Below the pieces are notes generated by a model, which had not been told where the DNA came from, did no database searches, and saw nothing but the letters and a program-made list of their open reading frames with translations. Shown one piece after another: positions 17,471 to 26,347 of a stretch of DNA of 37,116 nt (position 1 is the stretch's first letter; every line of letters starts with the position of its first letter). Made by a program: the position numbers and the translations under genes. Origin of the DNA: Bacteroidota bacterium (GTDB taxonomy: Bacteria; Bacteroidota; Bacteroidia; Chitinophagales; Chitinophagaceae); NCBI GenBank assembly GCA_013285855.1, contig JABDGW010000026.1, positions 1 to 37,116 on the forward strand. The letters run 5' to 3'.

Positions 17471-17992
17471 TTACAACTGAAGGCCCCAAGCTTGAGAAAA
17501 TTGTTTTAGCCTGTCTAATCTTTGATTGCATGGCACTCCGATTATTTTATTGCCTTTTGACAGAAATAAGTCAATTTCTCCACAGTCAAAACAAATGTCA
17601 ATGTAATCAATAAGCTCATTCGAAGCCCCAATAAATACAATAGCAATATTTACTGCCACAGCCGCAGAGATGCTTTTAACGATCTTATTGGCTGTGCATC
17701 CAAAGTTGAAAAAAAGATTAGTTAATGAATCGATTTGATTGCGGCTAAGTGTAATGGAATCTTTCACGTTGTTCCAGTCTAACGAACCATTTACAAGAGG
17801 AAGATTTAGCGTCTCGGAAGAAAATGATAAGATTTGAATTTTATAAGCTTTATTGAAAGGATACTTTAGTAGTCTTTGATTAGGTGTTTGATTGCCCACT
17901 TGTACGCAGTCATAATTCTTCCCTACACCCACTTGACATTTTACTGAAAAAGCGGTTACAATAGACAGCAATATTAAAGTCAGAATTTTCAT
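17471..17992 (-). CDS. Secreted protein of unknown function
   Basis: 173 aa, not recognised. The N-terminus is a clear signal peptide (MKILTLILLSIVTAFSV, ending near KCQ). The mature part has several Cys (in YDCVQV, FGCTAN, CFDCGE and VPCNQR), which suggests disulfides, and a hydrophobic stretch in the middle (SAAVAVNIAIVFIGAS). Its codon use seems less biased than the neighbours'. It converges on the EVE gene and is bordered on its 5' side by a region with dRS3-like inverted repeats, which hints at a recently rearranged or acquired gene. Confidence 0.6.
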   Translation of the reverse strand: MKILTLILLSIVTAFSVKCQVGVGKNYDCVQVGNQTPNQRLLKYPFNKAYKIQILSFSSETLNLPLVNGSLDWNNVKDSITLSRNQIDSLTNLFFNFGCTANKIVKSISAAVAVNIAIVFIGASNELIDYIDICFDCGEIDLFLSKGNKIIGVPCNQRLDRLKQFSQAWGLQL

Positions 17993-18028
17993 TTAGCTAA
18001 AGGTTCATTTGCAATTGTAGCCAACTCT

Positions 18029-18036
18029 CAAATATA
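18029..18036 (-). promoter_or_regulatory. Candidate -7 box for the 17471-17992 gene (TATATTTG)
   Basis: On the reverse strand it reads TATATTTG. A TTTG lies 15 bases upstream (complement of 18052-18055), shorter than the usual spacing. The predicted leader is about 30 bases. Confidence 0.4.
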
Positions 18037-18085
18037 CGCAACTCTATTACGCAAATACGTCGGTTGTAAGTTGTATCGCCGCAGT

Positions 18086-18113
18086 TGAGATTCCCGCCTT
18101 CGCGGGAATGACG
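18086..18113. repeat. dRS3/REP-like palindromic element, copy 1
   Basis: 28 bases, TGAGATTCCC-8 bases-GGGAATGACG. The inner 20 bases fit ATTCCC-N8-GGGAAT exactly and fold as an 8-bp stem (ATTCCCGC/GCGGGAAT) with a CTTC loop. It is the inverted partner of the copy at 18173-18201. Confidence 0.8.
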
Positions 18114-18172
18114 TGTTACAGGTTTACAATGTCAAATCTTTTTAGAGGCAAGCGCAAACACAACAACTTACG

Positions 18173-18201
18173 CGTCATTCCCAACTTGATTGGGAATCTC
18201 A
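18173..18201. repeat. dRS3/REP-like palindromic element, copy 2 (inverted)
   Basis: CGTCATTCCC-9 bases-GGGAATCTCA, the reverse complement of copy 1 at all 20 outer positions. Its stem is ATTCCCAA/TTGGGAAT, so the two inner base pairs differ from copy 1 on both arms and pairing is preserved. The copies are separated by 59 bases with no gene. The rest of the 327-base gap (17993-18319) holds only the promoter candidate at 18029 and the terminator at 18272. Confidence 0.8.
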
Positions 18202-18271
18202 TAATTACAAGGTTTTGCATTTTACCGCGGGAAAATCTTATCCTGAAAATTCATGATCACGGCAAGAAACA

Positions 18272-18305
18272 AAAAAGCCTCGCATTAATGCGAAGCTTTT
18301 TATAT
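18272..18305 (-). terminator. Rho-independent terminator of glgA-glgC
   Basis: The perfect palindrome TCGCATTAATGCGA is extended, after one mismatch, by GC and A/T-run pairs. On the reverse strand it ends in a run of six T. It lies 15 bases after the glgC stop. Confidence 0.8.
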
Positions 18306-18319
18306 AATACTTTGAAAAT

Positions 18320-19603
18320 TTATATCACAAACCCATCAGGCAGCACTGCATTCTTTTTTACAACAACAATTCCCTCTTTCACGGTATATAATGTGTGATC
18401 AACATTTTCAAGATGCGTACCGCCATTAATACGCACATCATTACCAATGCGGCAGTTCTTATCAATAATGGCATTCTTTATATAGCACCTGTCGCCAATA
18501 CCAATTCTTGGTGTGCCAGATCTATTATTTTCGTCCATTTGTTCAATGGTTTCATAAAAATCATTTCCCATTAAATAACTGTTTACAATAGTGCTGCCAT
18601 GCCCAACTCTTGAACGTATACCCATCAGTGTATTTTCTACGCGGCTGGCCAAAATAATACAGCCTTCGGCGATCATTGTTTTTTCCAGTGTTGTGCCGCT
18701 GATTTTTGCCGGCGGCAACATGCGTGCACGCGTGTAAATAGGTTTTGCACTATCAAACAAATTAAACACAGGTATATCAGAAGTTAAAGCAAGATTCGCT
18801 TCAAAAAATGAATAGATATTTCCAATATCAGTCCAGTACCCTTCATATTGATAACTTACAACTGTATGCTGTGCAATAGAGGCCGGTATAATTTCTTTAC
18901 CAAAATCTTTTGCGTCCGGATGTTTGTTCAGTAACAATTCATTCATTAAGCTGCGGCTGAAAATATAAATACCCATTGAGGCAAGATAAACACGGCCTTG
19001 TTGCTGCATCTGGGTGCCTGTATCACTCACCCATTCATTCAAAACTTCAGCTTTAGGTTTTTCTATAAATGATGTGATGTGGTTTTCATCATCAGTTTTC
19101 ATTATTCCAAATTCTGTTGCTTCTTTTGCAACCACAGGAATAGTTGCTATAGAGAGATCAGCGCCGGAACTAATATGGCTGTTGAGCATTTCACAAAAAT
19201 CCATTTGATATAACTGGTCTCCGCTTAGTATAAGAATATATTCAAAATCATTATTGCGGATATGCCTTAGCGACTGGCGAACAGCATCTGCTGTGCCCTG
19301 GAACCATCCCGGATTATCCGGCGTTTGTTCTGCAGCAAGAATATCAACAAAACCTGAACTGAAATTGCTGAAGAGATACGTGTTCTTTATATGTTTATTT
19401 AAAGAAGCTGAATTGAACTGTGTTAAAACAAATATGCGGTTGATATCAGAATTAATGCAGTTGCTGATGGGGATATCAACAAGCCTGTATTTACCTGCAA
19501 TGGGTACAGCCGGCTTTGAACGTGCCGCTGTTAACGGGTATAATCTTGTACCTGCGCCGCCACCGAGAATTACTGCTATTACTGATTGTGATAATGCTGC
19601 CAT
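18320..19603 (-). CDS. glgC: Glucose-1-phosphate adenylyltransferase
   Basis: Makes ADP-glucose from glucose-1-phosphate and ATP, the committed step of bacterial glycogen synthesis. 427 aa, normal length. Nucleotide-binding GGGAGTRLYPLT at 14-25, SKPAVPIAGKYRLVDIPISNC, the catalytic region LSGDQLYQMD, the glucose-1-phosphate region FIEKPK, and YWTDIGNIYSFFEANLAL are all present. A left-handed beta-helix C-terminal domain follows (VGHGSTIVNS, IGDRCYIKNAIIDKNCRIG). It is downstream of glgA by 54 bases in the same operon and ends at a terminator. Confidence 0.97.
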   Translation of the reverse strand: MAALSQSVIAVILGGGAGTRLYPLTAARSKPAVPIAGKYRLVDIPISNCINSDINRIFVLTQFNSASLNKHIKNTYLFSNFSSGFVDILAAEQTPDNPGWFQGTADAVRQSLRHIRNNDFEYILILSGDQLYQMDFCEMLNSHISSGADLSIATIPVVAKEATEFGIMKTDDENHITSFIEKPKAEVLNEWVSDTGTQMQQQGRVYLASMGIYIFSRSLMNELLLNKHPDAKDFGKEIIPASIAQHTVVSYQYEGYWTDIGNIYSFFEANLALTSDIPVFNLFDSAKPIYTRARMLPPAKISGTTLEKTMIAEGCIILASRVENTLMGIRSRVGHGSTIVNSYLMGNDFYETIEQMDENNRSGTPRIGIGDRCYIKNAIIDKNCRIGNDVRINGGTHLENVDHTLYTVKEGIVVVKKNAVLPDGFVI

Positions 19604-19657
19604 ATAATTTATTTTATTCTGTGTATAAAGGTATTTTCAATAAGCGTTAAGTTCAAT

Positions 19658-21079
19658 TTAAAACTTAAGGCTGCTATAAATATTCAAATATTGCTGCACT
19701 GATTTTTCCCAACTGTTATCTATCTCCATCATGTGTTTGCGCATGCGGTTTAAGTTATCAGGTTCATCATAATATAAACCAACAGCACGGCTTACTGCAT
19801 GCACAATATCGCCAATGCTTGCATTATTAAATCGAATGCCCCAGCCCTGCCAGTCGCCCATATCTGTTACAGTATCTTTTAATCCACCTGTGCTTCTAAC
19901 CATAGGCACTGTGCCATATTGCATGGCATACATTTGATTTAAACCGCAGGGTTCAACACGGCTTGGCATCAATAAAAAATCTGCACCGGCATACATGCGA
20001 TGGCTAAGCGCTTCGTTATAGCCGATCATTACATTATAATTAGCGGGAAAACTTTGTGCCAGTTGTTTTAACTGCCATTCTACATGCAGCTCGCCGCTGC
20101 CAAGTACTAAAAAATTTACATACCCCTGCATGCTGTACATTGATGATACAATTGCATCAGGCAAAAGATCTGCGGCCTTTTCACCAACAAGTCTTCCTAT
20201 AAAAATAATTAATGGTTTTTGCGGGTTAAGATTAAATTCTTTGCATAATACTGTTTTATTTGTTTGTTTATTTTCTTCAACGTTATCTGAATCATAATTC
20301 AATTCTATAAACTTATCTGTTGCCGGGTTCCAGACATCTGCATCAATACCATTTAATATACCCGTACATTTTCCTTTTTCATATTCAAACAAAGCTTCTA
20401 ATCCGTTTGAATTATAGCGCAATTCTTCCATATAACTCCAGCTTACAGTAGTTACTTTCCATGCATTTTTTACAGCAGATGCAAGCGGATTTATATCTCC
20501 TTTCCATTCAAGCAAGCCACTTTTCCATGTATCCCATGCAGGAATAAGGTTGCTTTGATCCCAACCCATCCAGCCCTGGTATTGTGCATTGTGAATGGTA
20601 AGCACCGTTGGAATATCACCAAGCCTGTTGTATTCATAACAATACTTCATCATGAATGGAACAAGCCCAACATGATAATCGTGACAGTGCACAACATCAG
20701 GTTTATGCTGCCAGTGATTTAACCAATCTACAAAAGCTATCTGGAAACCAACATACCGCTGTGTATCATCTGCGTAGCCATAAATATTCTCGCGGTCAAG
20801 CAAACCGTTTATATCAATTAAAAAAAGATCGAAGCCAAGTGTGTTGTGGCGCTCTTTTATAACGGTGAAATCAAACCGCCAGTCAGCCAGGTTTGCGCTT
20901 CCTTTAAAATCTACGTCCCATTCATGCTGGTATAAAAATTTTGTACGAAACATAGGCATTACCACCTTTGCATAATGCCCCATTTTAGTTTGATATTTTG
21001 GCAACGCACCAACAACATCACCTAACCCGCCGGCTTTGGCAACCGGGTAACATTCAAAACTCAGGTGAATTATTTCCAT
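19658..21079 (-). CDS. glgA: Glycogen (starch) synthase, GT5 family
   Basis: Transfers glucose from ADP-glucose to growing alpha-1,4-glucan. 473 aa, cytosolic. The GT5 signature K15-A-G-G-L19 begins the N-terminal GT-B domain (VAKAGGLGDVVGALPKY). The acceptor region shows VHCHDYHVGLVPF, the second domain ILNGIDADVWNPATD, then PLIIFIGRLVGEKAADLL, and the catalytic Glu region SRVEPCGLNQMYAMQYGTVPMVRSTGGL. It is the first gene of the glgA-glgC operon and divergent from a sugar transporter and kinase, which together suggest glucose storage. Confidence 0.96.
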   Translation of the reverse strand: MEIIHLSFECYPVAKAGGLGDVVGALPKYQTKMGHYAKVVMPMFRTKFLYQHEWDVDFKGSANLADWRFDFTVIKERHNTLGFDLFLIDINGLLDRENIYGYADDTQRYVGFQIAFVDWLNHWQHKPDVVHCHDYHVGLVPFMMKYCYEYNRLGDIPTVLTIHNAQYQGWMGWDQSNLIPAWDTWKSGLLEWKGDINPLASAVKNAWKVTTVSWSYMEELRYNSNGLEALFEYEKGKCTGILNGIDADVWNPATDKFIELNYDSDNVEENKQTNKTVLCKEFNLNPQKPLIIFIGRLVGEKAADLLPDAIVSSMYSMQGYVNFLVLGSGELHVEWQLKQLAQSFPANYNVMIGYNEALSHRMYAGADFLLMPSRVEPCGLNQMYAMQYGTVPMVRSTGGLKDTVTDMGDWQGWGIRFNNASIGDIVHAVSRAVGLYYDEPDNLNRMRKHMMEIDNSWEKSVQQYLNIYSSLKF

Positions 21080-21257
21080 GCAACAAAGTTTCTAAATTAA
21101 AATTTTCGCTTTAGTTATCAAATTAACAACAATATCAGCTTAACAAACAATATTTGTAAACATGCTTTTAAAAACTATTTAAAATTTTTGAAAAGATAAA
21201 ATCTGTTTACTTTTAAACGCTCATTATATTACTTCATTAAATAACGATAGCCATTAA

Positions 21258-22949
21258 ATGGATACCAACATTTTATTAGACGACGCTGCTGAATCAAGCC
21301 TTCGGGTTGCGCAGCCAATTAAAACTAACACTGGCGCACTATCAACGCTGGTAATTGTATTTTTCTTTTGGGGATTTATTGCTGCGAGCAACAGCATATT
21401 CATTCCTTTTTGCAAGCATTATTTCAGTTTGGACCAATTTCAAAGCCAGCTCATTGATTTTGCCTATTACCTCGCCTATTATGTAGGGTCATTAATTTTA
21501 TATATAGTGGGTGTTAACCGCGGCCGAGATCTTATGGGCCAATGGGGCTATAAAAAAGGAATTATCTATGGACTAATGTTATCTGTTGTTGGTGCCGTGC
21601 TTATGATACTTGCGGTAAACTTCAGCGGCTTTGCAGCAATACTTACTGCTTTGTTTGTTGTTGCATTGGGGTTCTCTTTACAGCAAACTGCGGCTCAGCC
21701 TTTTGCTATTGAATTGGGCGACCCTGCTACAGGTACGCACCGCGTTAATCTTGGTGGCGGTGTAAATTCATTCGGTACAACTATTGGACCTATTATAGTT
21801 GCCATCGCTTTGTTCGGTTCAACTACAGTTACAGATGCGCAGATTGCTTCTTTAAATTTAGATAAGGTCACCATTCTATACAGTTGTGTTGGCGGATTGT
21901 TTTTGCTTGCTGCTTTACTTTTCATCTTTTCAAAAAAATTACCGGCAGGTAAATCAGAAGCATCTATAGAAAAATCTAATAAGGCAACACGTGTATTGGT
22001 TGTAATGACAATTTTATTGATAGGATTTTTCATTCCGGTTTTTTATAGTTACAAGACTATTCCAGCCACAGATATTGAAAAACATGCATTGGAAATGTAT
22101 CGTTTAAAATGGTTATTGGGCTCATTGGTTGTAATCGTTGTCTGCCTTATCTATGCAAACACCCGTGCTAAAAAGAACAGTGATGGCTGGGGTGCTATGA
22201 AATATCCGCAGCTTGTATTAGGTATGCTCGGCATATTTACTTATGTGGGTGTTGAAGTTACCATTGCAAGCAACTTGGGGACATTATTAGCACTACCAAA
22301 CTTTGGTAGTATGCCTGCTGCTACTATTGCTCCGTTTATTTCAATGTATTGGGGAAGTTTAATGATCGGAAGATGGGCAGGCTCAATTCCGGTTTTTAAT
22401 CCTTCTAAATCAATGAAGAATTTTTTATTGGTAATTGTTCCTTTAATTGGCTTTGGCGTAATACTCGGTGTTAATGCAATTGCAAAGAATGATATGTCGC
22501 AATTGTATTGGTATATCGTATGTGTGTTTGTACAAATTGCCGGTTTCTTTATTTCTCAGGAAAAGCCTGCAAAAATGTTATTGCTGTTTGCTGTTTTTGG
22601 AATTATAGCAATGATAATAGGATTATCAACTGTAGGAATGATGTCTATCTATGCATTCTTAAGCGGGGGCTTGTTTTGTTCTATTATGTGGCCCTGCGTA
22701 TTTGCATTATCAATAGCCGGCCTTGGAAAATATACAACACAAGGTTCTTCATTTTTAGTAATGATGATACTTGGCGGCTCAATCATTCCGCCTATTCAGG
22801 GCAAACTTGCAGATGTTATTGGTATTCATCAATCATATATAGTAGCGGTTGTTTGTTTCGCATATCTTGCCTTCTTTGCTTGGGCAGTAAGAGGCATATT
22901 AAAGAAACAAGGTCTTGATTTTGATGCTCAGGTTGCGGGCGGCCATTAA
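21258..22949 (+). CDS. FHS-family sugar:H+ symporter (FucP/GluP-like MFS)
   Basis: An inner-membrane permease of 563 aa, longer than the usual 410-440 of this family. The N-terminal block [19 protein letters not shown], then [12 protein letters not shown] and [38 protein letters not shown], are typical of fucose/glucose/galactose symporters; the C-terminal half has [22 protein letters not shown] and [14 protein letters not shown]. The extra length is mainly an additional pair of membrane segments between the two halves (about residues 240-305). The adjacent ROK kinase (67 bases downstream, same strand) and divergent glycogen genes suggest a hexose, probably glucose. Confidence 0.9.
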   Translation: MDTNILLDDAAESSLRVAQPIKTNTGALSTLVIVFFFWGFIAASNSIFIPFCKHYFSLDQFQSQLIDFAYYLAYYVGSLILYIVGVNRGRDLMGQWGYKKGIIYGLMLSVVGAVLMILAVNFSGFAAILTALFVVALGFSLQQTAAQPFAIELGDPATGTHRVNLGGGVNSFGTTIGPIIVAIALFGSTTVTDAQIASLNLDKVTILYSCVGGLFLLAALLFIFSKKLPAGKSEASIEKSNKATRVLVVMTILLIGFFIPVFYSYKTIPATDIEKHALEMYRLKWLLGSLVVIVVCLIYANTRAKKNSDGWGAMKYPQLVLGMLGIFTYVGVEVTIASNLGTLLALPNFGSMPAATIAPFISMYWGSLMIGRWAGSIPVFNPSKSMKNFLLVIVPLIGFGVILGVNAIAKNDMSQLYWYIVCVFVQIAGFFISQEKPAKMLLLFAVFGIIAMIIGLSTVGMMSIYAFLSGGLFCSIMWPCVFALSIAGLGKYTTQGSSFLVMMILGGSIIPPIQGKLADVIGIHQSYIVAVVCFAYLAFFAWAVRGILKKQGLDFDAQVAGGH

Positions 22950-22982
22950 TAAGCAGTTGCGTTATCAAAAATTTGTTTGCAG

Positions 22983-23016
22983 TATAACTCATAATCTATA
23001 ACTCATAATTCACATT
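22983..23016 (+). repeat. Heptamer-period word array upstream of the ROK kinase
   Basis: The 13-base word TATAACTCATAAT occurs at 22983 and again at 22997, exactly 14 (2 x 7) bases apart. Read in sevens it is TATAACT, CATAATC, TATAACT, CATAATT, CACATTA, the last running into the start codon at 23017. Confidence 0.8.
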
Positions 23017-23994
23017 ATGGCTTCTTCTAAAGCGGCGCTTGAACCTTTGGCAATTGGTATTGATATTGGCGGTACAGGAACAAAGTTTGGAATTGTAGAC
23101 CGTGTAGGAAATGTTTTGTTTTCAGGTTCAATGTCAACAAAAAAACATGCGCAGGTTGAACCGTTTATTGATGAATTATATAAAAGAGTAAATGAGCTTA
23201 TTGACAAAGCGGGTGGTGTTGGCCGCATGAAAGGAATTGGTGTTGGTGCACCCAATGGAAATTTTTATACGGGCACGGTTGAGTATGCACCAAACCTGCC
23301 CTGGAGAGGAATTATACCGCTGGCTAAAATGATGCAGGATAAATTTAAACTACCTGTTATTCTTACCAACGATGCTAATGCGGCTGCCGAAGGTGAAATG
23401 ATATACGGCGCTGCAAAAGGAATGAAAGATTTTATTATGATAACGCTGGGTACCGGAGTTGGCAGCGGCATTGTAGCAAACGGCAAATTAATTTATGGGC
23501 ATGATGGTTTTGCAGGTGAGCTTGGGCACACTATTGTTATACCTGGCGGCCGCCTGCATGACGGCACCGGCAAAAAGGGTTCGCTTGAAAGTTATGCTTC
23601 AGCAACAGGTGTACGGTTAACCACGCTTGAAATGCTGAAGAATACAACTACACAAAGCGCTTTAAGAAAATTTCCTGTTGATGAAATAGATTCAAAAACG
23701 GTATACGAAGCCGCAATAGCAGGCGATGACCTCGCAAAAAAAGTATATGAATTTACAGGCAATATACTCGGCATCGCATTAGCCAATGCAGTTATGTTTT
23801 CCAGCCCTGAAGCAATTATATTATTTGGCGGACTTACCAAAGCAGGAGAATTAATTCTGAAACCCACGCGGGAAAGCATGGAAGCCAATCTTATCAAAAT
23901 ATTTGAAAACAAAGTAAAAATATTGGTTAGTCATTTAAAAGAATCTGACGCTGCCATACTTGGCGCCAGTGCATTAGCATGGGAGATACAATAA
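23017..23994 (+). CDS. ROK-family sugar kinase (glucokinase-like)
   Basis: Phosphorylates a hexose with ATP in the cytoplasm; glucose is the likely substrate from context. 325 aa. ATP-binding GIDIGGTGTKFG near residue 10, sugar-binding/catalytic TNDANAAAEGEM, TLGTGVGSGI and the GELGHT His. The usual ROK zinc signature CxCGxxGCxE is not there: the aligned segment reads D182-G-T184-G-K-K-G-S189-L-E, so all three cysteines are replaced. The fold may be stabilised without zinc. It follows the FHS transporter and was probably co-transcribed with it, although a word array lies between. Confidence 0.9.
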   Translation: MASSKAALEPLAIGIDIGGTGTKFGIVDRVGNVLFSGSMSTKKHAQVEPFIDELYKRVNELIDKAGGVGRMKGIGVGAPNGNFYTGTVEYAPNLPWRGIIPLAKMMQDKFKLPVILTNDANAAAEGEMIYGAAKGMKDFIMITLGTGVGSGIVANGKLIYGHDGFAGELGHTIVIPGGRLHDGTGKKGSLESYASATGVRLTTLEMLKNTTTQSALRKFPVDEIDSKTVYEAAIAGDDLAKKVYEFTGNILGIALANAVMFSSPEAIILFGGLTKAGELILKPTRESMEANLIKIFENKVKILVSHLKESDAAILGASALAWEIQ

Positions 23995-24162
23995 ACTTAC
24001 CTTTCTTACCGCTCTGAAATAACCTGCTTATAACACTGGTTGGCAAAAACAATAAGAGCAACTGACGTATATAAATACTCCATAAACCGCTTATCAGAAT
24101 TTTTAGCTTCTTATCAGGCAAATGTTTTTAATCACTTATTTTGCGCAAAAATTTTTTTTATT

Positions 24163-26196
24163 ATGAAACGATTGATAATAGTTGTACTCTCAACCTTTCT
24201 GCTTTTTAAAACAACTTTTGTTTCTGCACAAACCACCAGTAAAAATTTTAAGTTTATTGACCCGGCTAATATGGATCAAACTGTAAAACCCGGCGATAAT
24301 TTTTATCTCTATGCAAATGGAACCTGGTTAAAAAATAATCCTGTGCCAGCTTCCAAAACACGTTGGGGCAGCTTTGACGCCTTGCGCCAGACAAGTTTAG
24401 ACAGGCTGAAATTATTGACAGAAGATGCTTCTAAAAATGCTTCTAAAAATTCTTTATACCAGCGTGTTGGCGATTTATATGCTGCTGCAATGGACAGCGA
24501 TGCAATTGAAAAATTAGGATACACACCTATTAAGCCTGAACTGCAAAGGTTGGATGCTTTAACAACGCAGGAACAGGTTTTAAATGAAGTTGTCACTTTG
24601 CGTACACATGGTATTGGCGGTGTTTTATTTGGATTTGCAGTTGGGCAGGATGATAGAAATGTGAATCAATATATACCTGAAGTATTCCAGGGCGGAACAT
24701 CTTTACCGGATCGTGATTATTATTTAAAAAATGATGCACGCAGCCAGAACATACGCGCTGAATACGTGAAGTATGTAACTGATATGTTTAAAATGACAGG
24801 TGATGATGAAGCAACAGCGCAGCACAAAGCCCAAAGTATTTTAAGCCTTGAAACAGCATTGGCCAAAGCACAGATAAGTCGTGTTGAGTTAAGAGATCCC
24901 ATCAAAACATACAACAAATTTGCTGTTGCTGATTTTAGTAAAACAACTCCGGGACTTGACTGGAGCAGCTTGCTTGCTCAAATGAAAGTTACAAAAGCAG
25001 ACAGCATTCTTTGCAACAACCCAACATTTTTTAAAACAGCAAATTCTTTATTAACCGCAGTGCCTCTTGATGTCTGGAAGGCGTACCTGCAATGGGCAAT
25101 CATAAAAAATACTGCAGCTTATTTAAGCAGTGATTTTGTAAACAGGCAATTTCAGTTCAGCCAGGTTTTATCAGGCCAGAAACAAATTACGCCACGCTGG
25201 CAGCGCATGAGTAGTTTGGTTGATAATGATCTTGGAGAATTACTTGGCCAGTTGTATGTAGAAAAATATTTTAACGATGCTGCAAAACAACGCATGTTGG
25301 CTTTAGTAAAAAATGTGCAGCAAACTTTTGCAGATAGAATAAACCGTTTGGACTGGATGAGTGACAGCACCAAACAACAGGCGCTGGTAAAGCTTAATGC
25401 AATTGTAAACAAAATTGGTTTTCCCGATAAATGGGAAACGTATGACGGTATCATCATAAACAAAAATGATTTGACCGGCAGCCTAAGAAGTGCAAATGAA
25501 TGGGCATATAATGATATGGTGAATCGCATGGGCAAGCCTGTTGATAAAACCAAATGGGGAATGACGCCACCAACTATCAATGCTTATTATAATCCTGCAA
25601 ATAATGAGATCGTTTTTCCTGCAGGTATTTTACAATTCCCATTCTTTGATGCTAATGCAGATGATGCAGTAAATTATGGTGGCATTGCCGCAGTAATTGG
25701 TCATGAAATTACACATGGCTTTGATGACCAGGGAAGGCAATATGCAGCCGATGGAAATTTAAAAGACTGGTGGACTGCTGATGATGCAAAGAAATTTACA
25801 GAACGTTCAGATAAGGTGGTTGCGCAGTATGCAGGTTTTGTTGTGAATGATTCAATACATGTAAACGGTAATCTTACTCTTGGTGAAAATCTTGCAGACC
25901 TTGGCGGTTTAAATATTGCTTATGAAGCATTCAAAAAAACAGATGAAGGAAAAAGTGATAAAAAGATTGATGGATTTACGCCGGATCAGCGTTTCTTTTT
26001 AAGCTGGGCGCAGGTTTGGAGAAGTAACATTCTTCCTGATTTTGCCTCGCAATTAATAATGACCGATCCGCATTCGCCAGGCATGTATCGTTGCAATGGC
26101 CCTGTTTCAAATGTAGATGCGTGGTATGCAGCATTTGACGTAAAACCCGGAGATAAAATGTACAAATCCGAAAGTGAAAGAATAAAGGTTTGGTAA
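24163..26196 (+). CDS. M13-family (neprilysin-like) zinc endopeptidase
   Basis: A secreted or periplasmic metallopeptidase (PepO-like) of 677 aa. A signal peptide (LIIVVLSTFLLFKTTFVSA-Q) follows the ATG at 24163; the frame is open 41 codons further upstream but without a secretion signal there. The N-terminal M13 domain begins FIDPANMDQTVKPGDNFYLYANGTWLK. The catalytic domain has NAYYNPANNEIVFPAGIL, HEITH (H514, E515, H518), the third zinc ligand E575 in GENLADLGG (with D579), and the C-terminal CNGPVSN block of the family. It is followed by a strong terminator and appears monocistronic. Confidence 0.95.
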   Translation: MKRLIIVVLSTFLLFKTTFVSAQTTSKNFKFIDPANMDQTVKPGDNFYLYANGTWLKNNPVPASKTRWGSFDALRQTSLDRLKLLTEDASKNASKNSLYQRVGDLYAAAMDSDAIEKLGYTPIKPELQRLDALTTQEQVLNEVVTLRTHGIGGVLFGFAVGQDDRNVNQYIPEVFQGGTSLPDRDYYLKNDARSQNIRAEYVKYVTDMFKMTGDDEATAQHKAQSILSLETALAKAQISRVELRDPIKTYNKFAVADFSKTTPGLDWSSLLAQMKVTKADSILCNNPTFFKTANSLLTAVPLDVWKAYLQWAIIKNTAAYLSSDFVNRQFQFSQVLSGQKQITPRWQRMSSLVDNDLGELLGQLYVEKYFNDAAKQRMLALVKNVQQTFADRINRLDWMSDSTKQQALVKLNAIVNKIGFPDKWETYDGIIINKNDLTGSLRSANEWAYNDMVNRMGKPVDKTKWGMTPPTINAYYNPANNEIVFPAGILQFPFFDANADDAVNYGGIAAVIGHEITHGFDDQGRQYAADGNLKDWWTADDAKKFTERSDKVVAQYAGFVVNDSIHVNGNLTLGENLADLGGLNIAYEAFKKTDEGKSDKKIDGFTPDQRFFLSWAQVWRSNILPDFASQLIMTDPHSPGMYRCNGPVSNVDAWYAAFDVKPGDKMYKSESERIKVW

Positions 26197-26236
26197 GCAA
26201 TTTTTAATAGGATTTTTTTTCAGATTTTTTATTAAG

Positions 26237-26275
26237 AATAAACAGCGTTTGACAATTCATCAAACGCTGTTTATT
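26237..26275 (+). terminator. Rho-independent terminator after the M13 peptidase
   Basis: A perfect 15-bp stem (26237-26251 with 26261-26275, core AACAGCGTTTG/CAAACGCTGTT) closes a 9-base loop and is followed by T-rich sequence, 40 bases after the stop. Confidence 0.85.
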
Positions 26276-26347
26276 TTAATAGTATAATCAGATAAATCGC
26301 TTAAAATCGAGGTTAAAAAAGTATTTTAGTGCAATAAAAACTCAATC

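Noticed and set aside
18108-18398. Open frame across the dRS3-like repeats into glgC
   Set aside because: It crosses a repeat and a terminator and overlaps glgC antisense; no protein-like features.
22508-22918. 136-codon frame overlapping the sugar transporter
   Set aside because: Cys/Tyr-rich shadow in another frame of the transporter, without start context or domain.
24040-24162. 41-codon N-terminal extension of the M13 peptidase
   Set aside because: The extension precedes a good signal peptide at 24163 and has no family similarity; it is open only by chance.
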